Positions 33,935 to 46,655 of a DNA stretch of 64,000 nt are shown piece by piece. Each line of letters starts with the position of its first letter. Position 1 is the stretch's first letter. Made by a program: the position numbers and the translations under genes. The stretch is from Solen grandis. Its lineage: Eukaryota; Mollusca; Bivalvia; Adapedonta; Solenidae. Location of the stretch: NCBI GenBank assembly GCA_021229015.1, contig CM037785.1, forward strand, positions 37,619,011 to 37,683,010. The letters are read 5' to 3'. Under the pieces are notes generated by a model that was not told the origin of the DNA, ran no database searches, and saw only the letters and a list, made by a program, of their open reading frames with translations.

Positions 33935-34140
33935 TATTTGGGACTTGTCTACATGAGACAGATATAGTGCTGCCTTGCTGCTATATCGCAGTACAGAAAA
34001 GTGGCATGATACCACGCACAGTTACATTATCCTGACACAGGGCTGACCAGTTATGGAATTCCATTACTTGCCGAGAACCAAGCAATGGAAATATACTAGT
34101 ACTATTTTAATGACTTCGGTACGTCATAGCCACTGGACAG
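33935..34140 (-). repeat. Dispersed SINE-like family, partial copy
   Basis: Shares with 37665-37860 the strings ACAGATATAGTGCTGCC, ATTATCCTGACACAGG and CCAGTT.TGGAATT, and ends TGACTTCGGTACG where the 37.7-kb copy has TGACTTTGGTATG and then a tRNA-like head. Confidence 0.55.
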
Positions 34141-34757
34141 AATAAAGCATGGAGGCAGAAATGTCCAAATCAGTGACATGATACGGAAACCAAACAACCC
34201 TTTTGTACAGGTTTACTGAACCTTGTCCTGATAACTGTAATGAAAGCACCAGCAAAGCAGATGAGAAATAACATGCAAAAAATATCTATTTCATGAATAA
34301 TGTTACCTCAGAGAAGATTTTTTTTCCAGACAACTTGCAACTAATATAATGTAGATTCGAGAGGTAATCAAAAAATATGTGGATAATAAATGCGTCATTA
34401 TGGGGTTCTAAACAAGTAACTGGTGTTGCACGTAACACATGAGTCACGTATCGGTGAGGTGCATAATTTTCCCGTTACCATAGCAACCACAATTTTAGTT
34501 AGAAAAAAAGTAAAGTGCAGAAATTCCATACTGCCATCTATTTATATACCAGGATTCATAATATTATCTTAAAAGGTTTTAAATTATCGCGGGATCCAGA
34601 TTTCCGGACGGACAGACTGATGGACAGGGGGACTGAAGGATAGGAGGACAAACAGACGGAGGGCAAACCTATAATCTCCTCCGGTGTAAGTAAACACCGG
34701 TAAGGGACTATAAAACGTATATAAGAAATAAGTGGTGCAACCTAAAACCAGAATGAA

Positions 34758-35652
34758 AACAAGAGGGCCATGATGGTCCTGAATCGCTCACCTGAGTACC
34801 ATTGCTTCAACTGATGTCAAGGTTTTTAAACAGACAAGGATTCTGATATAACTTAATCTAAAACATTTTACCCCTGACAATACTACACACCAAATATCTA
34901 AGCAATGGGCCATATGGTTTCAGAGAAGACTTGGGCGCAGGGTCATTTATCACCGTAGGGCCAAGACTTTGAAAATCTTTGTAATGAACCATTAGATGCT
35001 ACTACATACCAAAAATCTTAGCTCTAGGCCTTATTGATTCATAGAAGAATATTTTTTAAGATTTTCCTATTTAACTCTATTAAAACAAGTGACCCCTGGT
35101 GCGGGGTCATTTATCACCATAGGGCTATGATTTGTACAATCTTGGTAGTGTCCCATAAGATGATGCTACATACCAAATATCTAAGCTCTAGGCCTTATGG
35201 ATTCATAGAAGAAGATTTTTTAAGATTTTTCTATATAACTCTATGTAAAACAAGTGACCCCTGGTGCGGGGTCATTTATCACCATAGGGCAATGATTTAT
35301 ACCATCTTGGTAGTGGCCCATAAGATGATGCTACATACCAAATATCTAAGCTCTAGGCCTTGCAGTTTTGCAGAAGAAGATTTTCAAAGTTTGCATTTTT
35401 AAAATCTATTTTTAGCTCCTGTGACCTAATTATGCAATGGACCAGAACCATTTATACAACTTTAGTAGAGCTTCATCCAAGGAACATTCCTGCAAAATAT
35501 TTTTCAAATTGGCCAAGCCGTTTAGGAGGAGATGTTGTTTGAAGCAATTGTTGACGCCGGACGCACGCACGCACGGACGCACGGACGACGGACGCCGGAC
35601 AAAAGGCGATCAGAAAAGCTCACCTTGAGCACGTTGTGCTCATGTGAGCTAA
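34758..35652 (-). mobile_element. HINE/Helentron-like non-autonomous element, complete
   Basis: Left end AACAAGAGGGCCATGATGGTCCT (hairpin), then TCGCTCACCTGAG. Right end GCTCACCTTGAGCACGTTGTGCTCATGTGAGCTAA, preceded by a GCACGCACGGACG microsatellite. Internal units of about 165 bp (ATGCTACATACCAAATATCT at about 35000, 35165, 35330). There is no protein. Subterminal inverted repeats plus a terminal hairpin plus tandem core repeats are what is known of Helentron-associated elements and bivalve Pearl-type elements; the assignment is inferred. Confidence 0.75.
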
Positions 35653-36044
35653 TAAATTAAATTCAGTAATATAAAACTTTAATTTGAGAATAAAATTCTG
35701 CAAAACGATATCAATTTCTTCAATGGCGTCAAATATATACATGGTTTTCTGACATTTTCATTTTTGTATATTTACAGCAAAGTCATATGTCAACAATAAT
35801 ACGGTATAGTGAAAACTTAAGGAAATGGTGGACACGGCGAAGATTGAAAATAGAGCCATCAAATCTGCTTTGATCTCAGTATAAGACAGACTCAGACATT
35901 TATAAAATTAAGGAAAACTAAACCAGGGAAAGCAGTTTGTTTCACAATCGTTTCACAATCTCTCGTATTTGAATAGCACATATGTCATACAATATTACAG
36001 TTGCATGTGTGCCTGATCTTATTTTCTACTGAAATTATTGCATC

Positions 36045-36250
36045 TGCAATTGAGACATGTTGTTCTGCCTCACTGCAGTATCAAATAATGGACAGTGGAA
36101 TGATACCACACCCAATGATATCATCCTGACATTTGGCTTATCAGTCCTTCAACAATTGGCACTAAACACAAGGGAGACATACAAGTACCAGTTTTATTTT
36201 ATGGTATGCAGGGCTGGGGATTTAATCTGTGCCATCCTGTTCTCCAGGAA
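36045..36250 (-). repeat. Dispersed SINE-like family, partial copy
   Basis: Shares CATCCTGACA, CACTAAACACAAGG and ACAAGTACCAGTTTTATTTTATGGTATG with the family at 33.9 and 37.7 kb. Confidence 0.5.
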
Positions 36251-36529
36251 GACGCTCAAAATCATTAGGCAACCAGGGTAGGTTATTTAACATCGAATCA
36301 AAAATTTCAAAGTTCTAGAAACATTATAAAAGAAATGTACACATTTTGTTTGTTTGTTTGTTTGAATTTATTCACAAATAAAAACAGAAGAAAACAGTTT
36401 GTGTGACCTGGACATTTAAGTGAGGGATCTGTGTCATGAACCTGAATACTTTATTATCATGTTTAATAGTTGAATGAATTATTTCAAAATCCTTCAATGT
36501 ATGAGGAAGTTATAGTAAATTCCTGTAGA

Positions 36530-36720
36530 ACACAGTTTTTACCATCATACAACCTCAAAGTTTGACCCTGACCTTAGAGCTACGGACCTTGGTCTTGTGC
36601 TTGCACACTGTCACATCATGCTGAAAAATGGTGCCAAATTAATTCAAAATATCTCACTCCATGACAAAGTTATGGTCATGAAAAAGAAAGTCAACGTTCT
36701 CACACCCATAGAACTCGCCA
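36530..36720. repeat. Fragment of the 61-62 kb ~160-bp repeat
   Basis: CTTAGAGCTACGGACCTTGG, CACATCATGCTGAAAAATGG and ACAAAGTTATGGTC match the layout of the array at 61190-62770. Confidence 0.5.
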
Positions 36721-36913
36721 CAGTAATAATCAGAATTTTCATTTGGAAAACCAGATTAATAAATTGTTGTTGACCATATAGCTATCGTAATGATACATTA
36801 AATTTATATAAAGGTCATTATCAATATTTGTAATGAATACGGTTTCAAGAGAATCACTGGTGCTAGCTTAATTCAGTCTGTCAAGAATTTCATAAACACA
36901 TGTGTAAACATAC

Positions 36914-37072
36914 CTGCCTAGACTACTGGCCAAGCATCTCCATGACTATCTGACCTGTGGTGTCATTACCTACTGTGACACATGACCCGATATCAATCTT
37001 GACCTTCACAAATGTGATGTGGGCATGGTCAAATCCATAGATGTGATCACTTACTGGCATCATTTCCACTTG
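36914..37072 (-). CDS. Candidate exon, unrecognised protein
   Basis: On the minus strand, TGTGTTTCAG|CAAGTGG opens a frame reading QVEMMPVSDHIYGFDHAHIT, FVKVKIDIGSCVTVGNDTTG, QIVMEMLGQ, then TAG (36923-36925). Composition and hydrophobic pattern look like real coding DNA in an otherwise stop-rich region. A consensus donor CAG|GTATGT follows at 36913, so either this is a terminal exon or a 159-bp phase 0-0 exon with a nonsense codon. I recognise no family and find no partner exon nearby. Confidence 0.4.
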
Positions 37073-37664
37073 CTGAAACACAAAACAGTTGAGTTAAATT
37101 CAGTAATTACCTGTAGTAATTACCTGTAGTAAAAAGCCAACCTGTTCCAAGAAGCCACTTTTATTAAGTAGCATTAAACTATGACTGGCAATAAGATTTG
37201 TAATATGGTACTTGCAGACAAATGTTCTGCGGACATTGATTTATATCCAAGATAAACAAAATACAACAGTCCAACAATTAATTTCAAACATACATTGTTT
37301 AATAATTGTATTGCATCATTAAGACAAATTGTGGGTTTATTTTGTTTTAAGGTAATCCATTCATCATAAATTGCGATCATGGTCCATCAAGTGATTGTGG
37401 GAATTTCATAGTAAATGTAAGCGTTTGTAGACTCTGAGCAATAGAGCCTATACCTCTAAGTCAATTAATGCGACTATCTGCACTGAAGACTTTTTAAGCA
37501 TTTGAAAGACCATGATTATAATATAATGGTGAATGAATTACCTTAAAAATAATTACAACAAGATTCTGGCATTGTGGTCCTGTGGCAGTAGACACAGACA
37601 TTGGATCAGACAGATGTTGGTTTAAACAATAGCTGGGGCAACATTTCTTCATGACCCTCCATAG

Positions 37665-37925
37665 TAGTACTTGGAGACTATGTCACTCTACGTATGACAG
37701 ATGTAGTGCTGCCAAACTGCAATATCATACCGTAGACAACAGCATCCCACTCACATTATCCTGACACAGGTCCAACCAGTTCTGGAATTACTCTTATATG
37801 CTGGGAACAGAGCAAGGGTTATACCACACCCGTACATGTACCAATTTTTATGACTTTGGTATGTTGCGGTTGGGGATCAAACCCACGACCTTCCGATTCA
37901 AGGGTGGACACTCTAACCACTCAGC
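37665..37925 (-). repeat. tRNA-derived SINE (best copy of the dispersed family)
   Basis: Minus strand starts with a tRNA-like head, GGTGGCTGAGTGGTTAGAGTG and GTGGGTTTGATCCCC (A and B boxes). The body is shared with partial copies at 33.9 and 36.0 kb and about 200-250. Confidence 0.7.
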
Positions 37926-39725
37926 CACCTGGACTGGTACCAATATTTTACATTTCTTTATAAATTTACAAATATGAATTAATATTTCATTAGTGTTAAA
38001 ACCTATTTTTGAAATGATATCAAAATAATAATTATTATATGAACTTACAATTTTTTGTGAACAGCTCCACACAATTCACTTTCTCCAAGTCCCATCCTGG
38101 CCTGTCTGGAACTGGACTTTCAGTGTATAACTTTGTCCCTACTTACATATTTCTGACTTTATATAAATACATTACAATGTCAAATTAAAATATAAGCTGA
38201 CTTATAATGAAAAGTCTTCCCTTCATTAACACATGTGTACAAAACATAATAAGCTCTGTCCATGTCAGTCATCATTGATTACCATTACTACTTTCACTAA
38301 CATTTTTTTAAATAAAATCAAACAATACACCGTATACAAAGGTATATCAAACCTGCCTCACAATAACCATCATTTAGATGTTAAACTGGAACCCTTCTGA
38401 TGCTTACTATAAAAACAATTTAAATTTAAAACATGGTTCTTGCAAACTAACTGAAGTTATCCTACAGGTGACATATACCCCCACACAGTGCTTGGAAGAA
38501 GTAAGATATAGTAGGTAAAAGATAGCCCATAGTCAATGTTGTATACAAAATCATAGTCAATGTTGTATACAATATCATTTCACGCAAACTTGCAGATAAT
38601 GTATAAGCCTAAAGGTATTTATCTACAAAACCTCACAATTAGGGTTTTAGCTATCCAGGGCTAATACTCAAGTCTATGGATGTGACCAATGTACAATGTC
38701 TTTCATTTACTTGTGTTAATCTGACCACAGGGTCTAATTAATGCCCTAGGGATTACGACTCATGGTTAGGACACTCAATGACCTTTGATATAGACCATGT
38801 AGAGATCAAGTAAAACTCATCCATGAGAAACCATTGATTAAAAATGTCAAATGAGTTTAACATCCAGCCAACAATATTTTTGTCATTAACTGCATGCAAA
38901 AATATCAATATTTCTACAAAATCAGTATACAAATTAAATTTTGAACAAACAAACATTCATAACAAAATTTACAGATAATTCAACAAAGGTATACCACTAA
39001 ACAACTTGATAAATATATGTACATGCATATCTACACCAGTCCAGTTTTCAACTGTATCTCACTGGGTACACTGTTCAGTATGATTAGGTTATACATGGTC
39101 AGACTGTTGCCATGGAGATTTTGATCAAGTAAATCCTAATCAGAGAGCAAGTCACTTGGACTGGTGTGGTTTTATTCTCATTTTTTCCCGTTATCATTCA
39201 ACTTTTAAAGACATATTTATAAATTCAACACACATTTAATTAATATCAATGCATAATACTTCTTCTAAATAAATCATAATTCAATTTACTGAAAACAATC
39301 AATGATTATCAGAGAAATTTGGTGATTGAGATGAATGATTGTTTTCCACTGAAATATAGACCTATAAATACACAGGCTTTTGATAACATATTGCAATATT
39401 ACAAAATTAAACAATTCTCTAATTCTCCAGTATACATGATTGTATATTCATTTTTTAAGAAAAATAATGTCAATATTCTGAAAATGCAAGTTTCAATATC
39501 ACAAAATATTTCTAATTTCCATATAGTTTGAATATATTTGTTAACTTTAAAAAAAAAATGAAAAAAAGAGTAAAATGTAAACTATGAAAAAACTACTATT
39601 ATTAGGGAGACTGTTACCCTTAAATCACATCTCCACATTCATACATCAGAGAGATATACAAGTGGTTGACAAGATGTCTGCCAGATGAAATGTCTCCTCT
39701 GTGTGGACCTCCTGTCTTGGGATAT
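37926..39725. other. Nothing recognised
   Basis: AT-rich. CCCATAGTCAATGTTGTATACAA is nearly duplicated at 38525-38570. This is 3' flank of the NLR-like gene on the minus strand. Confidence 0.5.
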
Positions 39726-40917
39726 TCAGCGGGCTGCTGGCTGGCTGTGGAAGTGTAGCCTGCCAAAGCGTTTGAATCTCACCACAAACCTGGAGGTGAT
39801 GTGAGTCTCAACTGCTTCATTAAGTTTACCTATAATCAAACAGTCCACCTTATGGTTAACAGTGAGAATAGAGTCAAGAAACTTGATCATTGCCCTGTCT
39901 GTCATAGTAACACTATCTAACCACACTGTTTCCAGATGTGTTGCCTCGGGAAACAAATTGACATCTCCATTACCATCACCAAAGTCTAAATACTTCAGCT
40001 TCAGGCATGATAACTGAGTCAGGTGGGGTAGGAATTTAACAAACTCATTCAGATAATGTGGATCTCTTATCTTGCTTAATCTCAGTGTCAGTTTCATGGT
40101 CTCAACATGTGGGTGTGAAACAAAGTATACAGGTGTACCACTGACATTACAATCTGTGAGTGATGTTGTGTTGATTGTAACCTTAGTAATATCACAGTTC
40201 TCTAGAGAGAATTTCTGCAGATGTGAACAGTGAGAAAGGTCCAGGTGACGTGAGGCCTCCTCTCCATCACAAATGAACTTAAGATATTCGCATGATAACT
40301 GAGTCAGGAGGGGTAGGAATTTGACAAACTCATTCAGATAATGTGGATCACTTATCTCCACTGATGTCAGTGTCAGTTTCATGGTCTTAACCTCTGGGTG
40401 TGAAACAAAGTACATGTATACAGGTGTACCACTGACATTACAATCTGTGAGTGATGTTGTGTTGATTGTAACCTTAGTAATATCACAGTTCTCTAGAGAG
40501 AATTTCTGCAGATGTGAACAATGAGAAAGGTCCAGATGACGGGAAGACTCCTTCTCCTCATCACTAATGAACTTAAGATTTTTGCATGATAACTGAGTCA
40601 GGTGGGGTAGGAATTTCACAATCTCATTCAGATAATGTGGATCTCTTATCTCAACTGATGTCAGTGTCAGTTTCATGGTCTTAACCTCTGGGTGTGAAAC
40701 AAAGTACATGTATACAGGTGTACCACTGACATTACAATCTGTGAGTGATGTTGTGTTGATTGTAACCTTAGTAATATCACAGTTCTCTAGAGTGAATTTC
40801 TGCAGATGTGAACAATGAGAAAGGTCCAGATGACGGGAAGACTCCTTTTCTCCATTACTAATGAACTTAAGATTGTTGCATGATAACTGAGTCAGGTGGG
40901 GTAGGAATTTGACAATA
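39726..40917 (-). pseudogene. Leucine-rich-type repeat region of the NLR-like gene (out of frame)
   Basis: C-terminal part of the HEPN-NACHT gene. The frame is open from about 40917 to the stop at 39726, about 397 codons, and contains near-identical units of about 95-98 residues. Each has PHYLNE-VKFLPHLTQLSC, ASRHLDLSHCSHLQKFSLEN, CDITKVTINTTSLTDCNVSG and HPEVKTMKLTLTSVEI. The spacing of L/C/N residues resembles LRRs. On DNA the units start near 40046, 40331 and 40625. Just upstream (40917-40990) a truncated extra unit is joined out of frame by one base, and the NACHT exon frame stops at 40995. So the LRR region cannot be read from the NACHT frame in this sequence. Damage, a collapsed assembly, or an unseen intron would explain it. 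Confidence 0.75.
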
Positions 40918-40994
40918 ATGCGACAGGTCTAGATGACGGGAAGACTCCTTCTCTCCATCACTAATGAACTTAAGATTCCCCGTTGCAGAGGTTT

Positions 40995-42733
40995 TTAACC
41001 AAGGACTAACAGGTCTCGCATGCGGTATGTATCGTATGAACTCTCTCCTAATTCAAGACTCACAGGTACTGACTGACACTCTGACACAAGACCCAGACAG
41101 GTTAGGAGGTCTTTGGGTATTTTTTTAACATTTACATCTACAAATACATTCTGTATACAGGACATGTTGGTTCTAATTAGATGTTGTAGATTCTTAAAAT
41201 CCCCATCCCTAATAACAACTGTCTTCAGAAGTAAGTATGGCAGTGGCTGTCCACTTCTCTTACTCTCCTCTACACACTCACACAACAGGTTTTGTATTCG
41301 TTCTAACTGATACAGATATATAGGACTGTCGTCTTGCTTCCATTTCTCATCATTCTCCAGGATATTCTGTACTTGATGTGATAACGGTGTCATGACTTTG
41401 GAGTCCAGGCCACTCACAAAAATAAACAGAGAACGCATGTCAAGAATTTTATAGAAGGTGTTGCATGTTTGGGGTAGTTGTGCAGACTCAGGATTCATGA
41501 CCAGGAAAACAGCTGCCAGGAAGTCTTGAAAAGATTTGTGGAGGAATGAAAGTTTTTTCTTCTCTTCATCAAGAGCACTTGCATAAATTTCTTGGCACAA
41601 TAAACCTGCTGTTAAGCAAGAATTTATGTCACCTTCAGTCAAATTCTGAAGTTCTGCTTCCACATGATCAAAAACTAAATGCCCTTTAAATGCTGATGTA
41701 AAGGCAAGTTTTGCCAGTGAAAGAAGTAGACTCTTATGGATCTTGCAGTACTGTTTTTCTTTTAGACATAAGGGAAGTTCTGACTCTTGGGTATTTCCTG
41801 CTGATAATGGCTTCTTTTTGTTTCTTTCCCATGCATCCTTCAGCAGATGGTTTATCATAGTACTGTATACATGAACTTGTGATCTTCCCGTAAGTTCTTC
41901 TTCATTATGATGCCACAACATTATCAACTGTTTCAGTAGGATGGGTATGTTCAGGAAGTGTAAAAGACATTTATCCGTAAGCTGTTGTTTGAAGTCTTTA
42001 CTGTTCTTTCTGACATTTTTCTTCTTATTTAGCAGATCTACCATATTCTCTATATATCTATCTGATGCCCACCAACCAATACCTTGAAGCTGGACTTGCC
42101 TATCCATCTCCCTTGGCCCCAGCCTCAGTATCTCCAGCTTCCATGGCCGGGTGGTGGTGAGGACAGTAAACCTCTCAAAATGGCGTAAGTCTGGCAGACC
42201 AGGAGTTGTATGCATGGGAGTTTCGTAGTCATCAGGAGGAAGCCACTCATCTAGACCATCCAATATGACTAGACATGAGCTTTTGTCACACTCATTTTCA
42301 ATAAAAATGTTTAGAAAGTCTGAAGCACTAAAATATTGCTTTTTGATAATGTCACTAATAATCCAGCTCTTCCTAATATTTCTTAAAGTGATGTAGAACA
42401 ACAAGTCAAACTTCTTCATTACTCTCAAGAAATCTTTGGGTATATATTCACTGATCTTATCACCAGAATGTTCCTGACACCAGGCCAAAACCAGCATTTT
42501 ACACAGTGCAGTTTTCCCATGTCCTGCATCTCCTGAGATGTAGATCCGAGTAAACTGTGTCTCATCTTGAAAGAAAACATTGTTCATGCTGTCTGTATCA
42601 GTGTTGCCATTACCGCCCCCTGTGTCATCTGTCACCAGTTTCATACTGGGCCGTACATACAATCTGTCAACTGCTGGTAGTGTGGCTGGCTGTAACTGAG
42701 CTATATAGGTCTCTATCAGACGGCACTTTAGTT
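40995..42733 (-). CDS. NLR-like gene, exon 4: NACHT NTPase domain
   Basis: Exon from the acceptor CTATTTTCAG|AA, phase 1, to a TAA at 40995; 578 codons. Domains by residue of the spliced protein: Walker A GDAGHGKTAL at about 487-496, Walker B LVILDGLDEW at about 574-583, then VLTTTRPWKLEIL (sensor-like), a winged-helix/superhelical part with LHFLNIPILLKQL, and the FLHKSFQDFLAA motif typical of NACHT proteins. It should bind and hydrolyse ATP/GTP and oligomerise, as in innate immune NLR-like sensors. An ATG upstream of the acceptor lies in intron and is not the start. The frame ends in MRDLLVLG, right where the LRR repeats begin in another frame. Confidence 0.88.
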
Positions 42734-43499
42734 CTGAAAATAGATGTGAAGTGATCAAATGAAGCAATACTGTTCTACTGTCTCGAAGTATGATACAAAA
42801 TCTATTAGTTATCATGTGCTACCTTCACATTCGAAGACTGCATGTAATTTCAGTATTATATCATTTTTTCTAATAAAACAGAAACAAACAAAAAAGTAAT
42901 TTATAATATGTTAAACGTATAAACAATTACATTATCACAAACAGAAAATTGTTTAAGTTTGTTCTTTTAGATTTTGAATGCATTAAGTTTATTTTAAAAA
43001 CTTATAATAAAGATCTCCTAAAGATTCCATCAATTTTTGTCCAGCTATTTCAGAAATTTCATTTAAATACAAATTATTGCTGAAGGTCAATGCATGATGG
43101 ATAACTGACAAACTCTGTATTCAGGTTAGCTAATAATTATAAGACTTGTAAAAATGAGACCAGCCTGACAGTGTTTTGTTGATTGCACCAATTTATTGAA
43201 AATTAACTTTTTCCAGGTATGGGTGAGCGCTACTTATGGTCTTCTAGGGTAATTATAGTATATTAGACAACTGGAATTGCACTCAGGACATATAGAACAA
43301 GTTTGCAAATGCATTGAACAAATACATTGCAATAATCAATTTTCATTATCTATTCCATCATAAATATGTATACACGGTATTCAATTTTGTTTCATAATTA
43401 TCCTCTTCAGGAGATCTGGTCTGTGTTAAGGAAACAGTAAAATACATGAATTTCTTTTTTTTATGTACTAATCAGTTTTTACTATTAATGACACATAAT

Positions 43500-43985
43500 T
43501 TTATGCTTCCAGTTTTGGACATTTTCAGGGGTCAGGGGTAATAACTTTAGCAATATCTTGATGAATCAAAATAAAAACCCCGGTGCACAACTACATATCA
43601 TGATGAATATGCCTGTGAAGTTTTGTTCATATATATTAAATAATTTTTAAGTCATGTGTGCCACAAAATCCAGGGTCAGTAGGGTAGAGCTTATTAAGGT
43701 GACACACCTGTGAAGTTTGGATGTAATGAATGGAAGCACGATTATAATGTAGCCAAGGTTAATATTTGCTATTTTGGGGTCATGGTGACCTTGACTTTGA
43801 CCCTGTGATCTTTAAGTGGGTCTGGTGGGTAGAGCTCATCAAGGTGCATGCACCCTGTAAAGTTTGGAGGCTATAGGTGGAAGGACCTCTGAGTTATTGT
43901 CAAAGTTAAAGTTTTGTGACAATCAAACTGACAGACGGACCAAAAACAATATACCTGCTATCTATCGATGCGGGGGATAAAATAT
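43500..43985. repeat. ~160-bp repeat element fragment
   Basis: Repeats of GGTGACCTTGACTTTGACC, AGGGTAGAGCT.ATTAAGGT, GTGAAGTTTGGA and GACAGACGGACC. Same style as other elements here; no clear ends. Confidence 0.55.
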
Positions 43986-44540
43986 GAATATCTGTGTTAT
44001 ATAAACAAGAGCAATAAATATGTACCCCAAGTTTAGCTTTGCGTCAGTGAAAAAATACAGTGGTGTGCAAATTTCTAGAAAAAAAAGGGGCATAATTTAG
44101 TCAAAATCCATGACAGAGTTATGTAGTCTTGCCTAAAGATGAGGGTTGATGGTCATTAACAAGTATTCCAAGTGATTTCAGTGAAAAAGTGAGGTGGTAT
44201 GGAAAACTTGACCGAGATTCTTATTTGAACAATGAACGCCATGTCCCAGCGGGAAAATAGCCGACCCCCTATGGTCACATTTTTTTAGGGATCCTTTTTT
44301 TTTTTTTTTTAGAAATGATGGTAAAAGGCTATTATCTGAACATTTGTGCCTAATGAAATTCTGACCAGTAGTTTCATAGACAATTTTGAACTTTTTTATA
44401 CACATTCCAGTCACATTGGAATGAAGTAGCAACTAACTATGTTAATACTTTGTTCCATCGCATTTTTGTTCCATTGCATCTTTTATTAATAAACACAATG
44501 ATCCTATGTTACATCCATTTAAGACCATGTATACGCCATA

Positions 44541-44553
44541 TTTATATATAAAA
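44541..44553 (+). promoter_or_regulatory. Possible TATA box
   Basis: TATATATAAAAGC in a less AT-monotonous context, about 390 bases upstream of a Kozak-like ATG with a donor (44939-44971). AT-rich DNA makes chance matches common. Confidence 0.2.
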
Positions 44554-44938
44554 GCCTACGGTACTATAGATCAGCAATGCTGTGAATTTTGAACCTCGTT
44601 ATGGGTTTTGAGTGTATAAAGAATAAAAGAATTAGTTTATATTTCGTATAAAGTGTACGTGTATTTGCATAAAATTAAGATTATAAAGCAAACATGCACT
44701 TTACTTGGAATGCTGTTAACAAATTATAAGACACTTTATCTTTTAATTTTTTGTTCTAATGTACCACGTTTGTGTACTGAAATGTAATGCCAAAAGAGAG
44801 ATGACTTAATATCTTTTATGCTGTTGATTATGTATTGACAAGTAATCACTCAAGTTAACCGATGCTACAAACAAATGTGCTTGTTTTATTCATGCCATAC
44901 TGTCACAAACACCATACTGATCAGCTAATTACATCAAA

Positions 44939-44971
44939 ATGGCAGACAGGCCAAAGCGACGTGTGTCTCTG
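44939..44971 (+). CDS. Candidate small first coding exon
   Basis: AAAATGGCAGACAGGCC: ATG in good context, 11 codons reading MADRPKRRVSL, followed at once by the donor CTG|GTAGGT. It lies inside the NLR intron on the opposite strand. I see no second exon and no family; it may be a fragment of a transposase gene or chance. Confidence 0.22.
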
Positions 44972-45517
44972 GTAGGTTTGAAAAGTGACTGAAAAGTGTT
45001 TAAGCGCATCATTAATCAAATGTTTATTGGTCTTGGGGTATTCTTAGTTTTTTCGAATCAGTGCATCTTTCATTCCATCTAAACTTTGTTCCATCGCATA
45101 TTTTTTACATTGAATAAAGAACAAATTCTGCCTGGACCTTAGACTTACTTGGTATTCCACCGTTATTTCGTTCTTTTTGTGTCAAATGAAATTAAATTCT
45201 GACCATTAGTTTCAGAGAAGAATATTTTCAAAGTTTTTTAAAATTAAAACTATATGTTCTGCATGGATCTAATCTATTTTAGCAACTTTTGTGAAGGGCC
45301 GGCCATCAAAGAATCATTCATCACAAATTACTTTTCACAGAAAGTAAAGCATAGGCCATATCACTAAAGAGTCCCTACATGCAATCTTAAGATAATCTGG
45401 AAATAAAGGGAGATAATAAAATCATGTGGAGACATGGTTCTTGTACAAGGCACTTTAAATACTTGCTACCTGTCTATATTTAAAGTGTCAATTAAATCCC
45501 TTCATGATCACTAAATG

Positions 45518-46655
45518 AACAAGAGTTGTCGGAGCGACACATATGCCCCCTACACACTCCCCACCTCCAAACTGTAGTCAGACAGGAAGATGCATTGATA
45601 ATGCATATAACTGTACACTGAAAATATAAGCCAGAATCAAAGGATACTGTTTGAACTAATCTGGGTTTAACTTTGGCCGAATGCCCCCAAAAATTTATAG
45701 GGATCATAGGAATTATCTACTTTTTAAGACAGTTTTCCAAGTAAGTTGTAGAATATGGGATCAGGCCAAGCACTGTGAAGAAAATTTTCAAGATTCAAGG
45801 TCATTGTGACCATGACCTTTCATAGTGAATGCTCACCAATTCTCCGGTTATTGATCAGAAACCATTTTTACATTCAAGGTCAATTTGACCTTGACCTTTG
45901 ACCAAGTCACCCCAACATCAAGAGGGGTCATCTACTAGTCATGATCAATCACCCTATGAAGTTTGAGGAATGTGGGCCTAAGCGTTCTCCAGTTATTGAT
46001 CGGAAACGAAGTGATCTACCGACGTACTAACCGACCAACAGACCGACCATCCGGCCACATTTGCAAAACAATATAACAAAATGCCATAACTCTGTAATAA
46101 TACATTCCATTGAAATATTCTGATTACATGCAACAATAGACTTGATGCTGATAAATTAAGTTTCATCAAATTTAAGTCAGGGGCTTTGGAGATTTTGTCA
46201 AAAATACAAAGGGCCATAACTCTAATAATTCATCCAACCAAAATGTGCCAAAGATATGCACGACTAGACATTATAATATTTTGTAAAGATTACATAGGGC
46301 GATAAATCTTGATACTGATCAATCCTGGGAAGTTTCCACAAATTCAAGCCAAGGGTTTCGGAGATGAAGAAAGGACAACATTGTATCTACAAATTGTGAG
46401 GCCATAACTCTGTGGTAATTCAGCCGATCCAAATGTGCTGCGAATATGCACAACTTGACTTAGTAATGACCAATCCTGTGAAGGTTTTTCTTTGGATGAA
46501 ATCCAGACAAGATTTTGTCAAAAACACAAAGGGCCATAACTCTGTAATAATTCATCTAACCCAAATGTGCCAACAGATGGATGGACTAGCTAATTCCAGT
46601 ATACCCCCCCCCCTACACACACACACATCTTTTTTGCGATGGGTATAAAATGCTA
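45518..46655. mobile_element. Non-autonomous element, GCCCC-start family
   Basis: Begins AACAAGAGTTGTCGGAGCGACAC (hairpin GTCG/CGAC) then ATATGCCCCC. Contains GACCTTGACCTTTGACC and GCCATAACTCTGTAATAAT repeats (about 46083, 46213, 46391, 46535). A GACCGACCATCCGG run near 46030 suggests two joined copies. Ends GATGGGTATAAAA. Confidence 0.6.
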
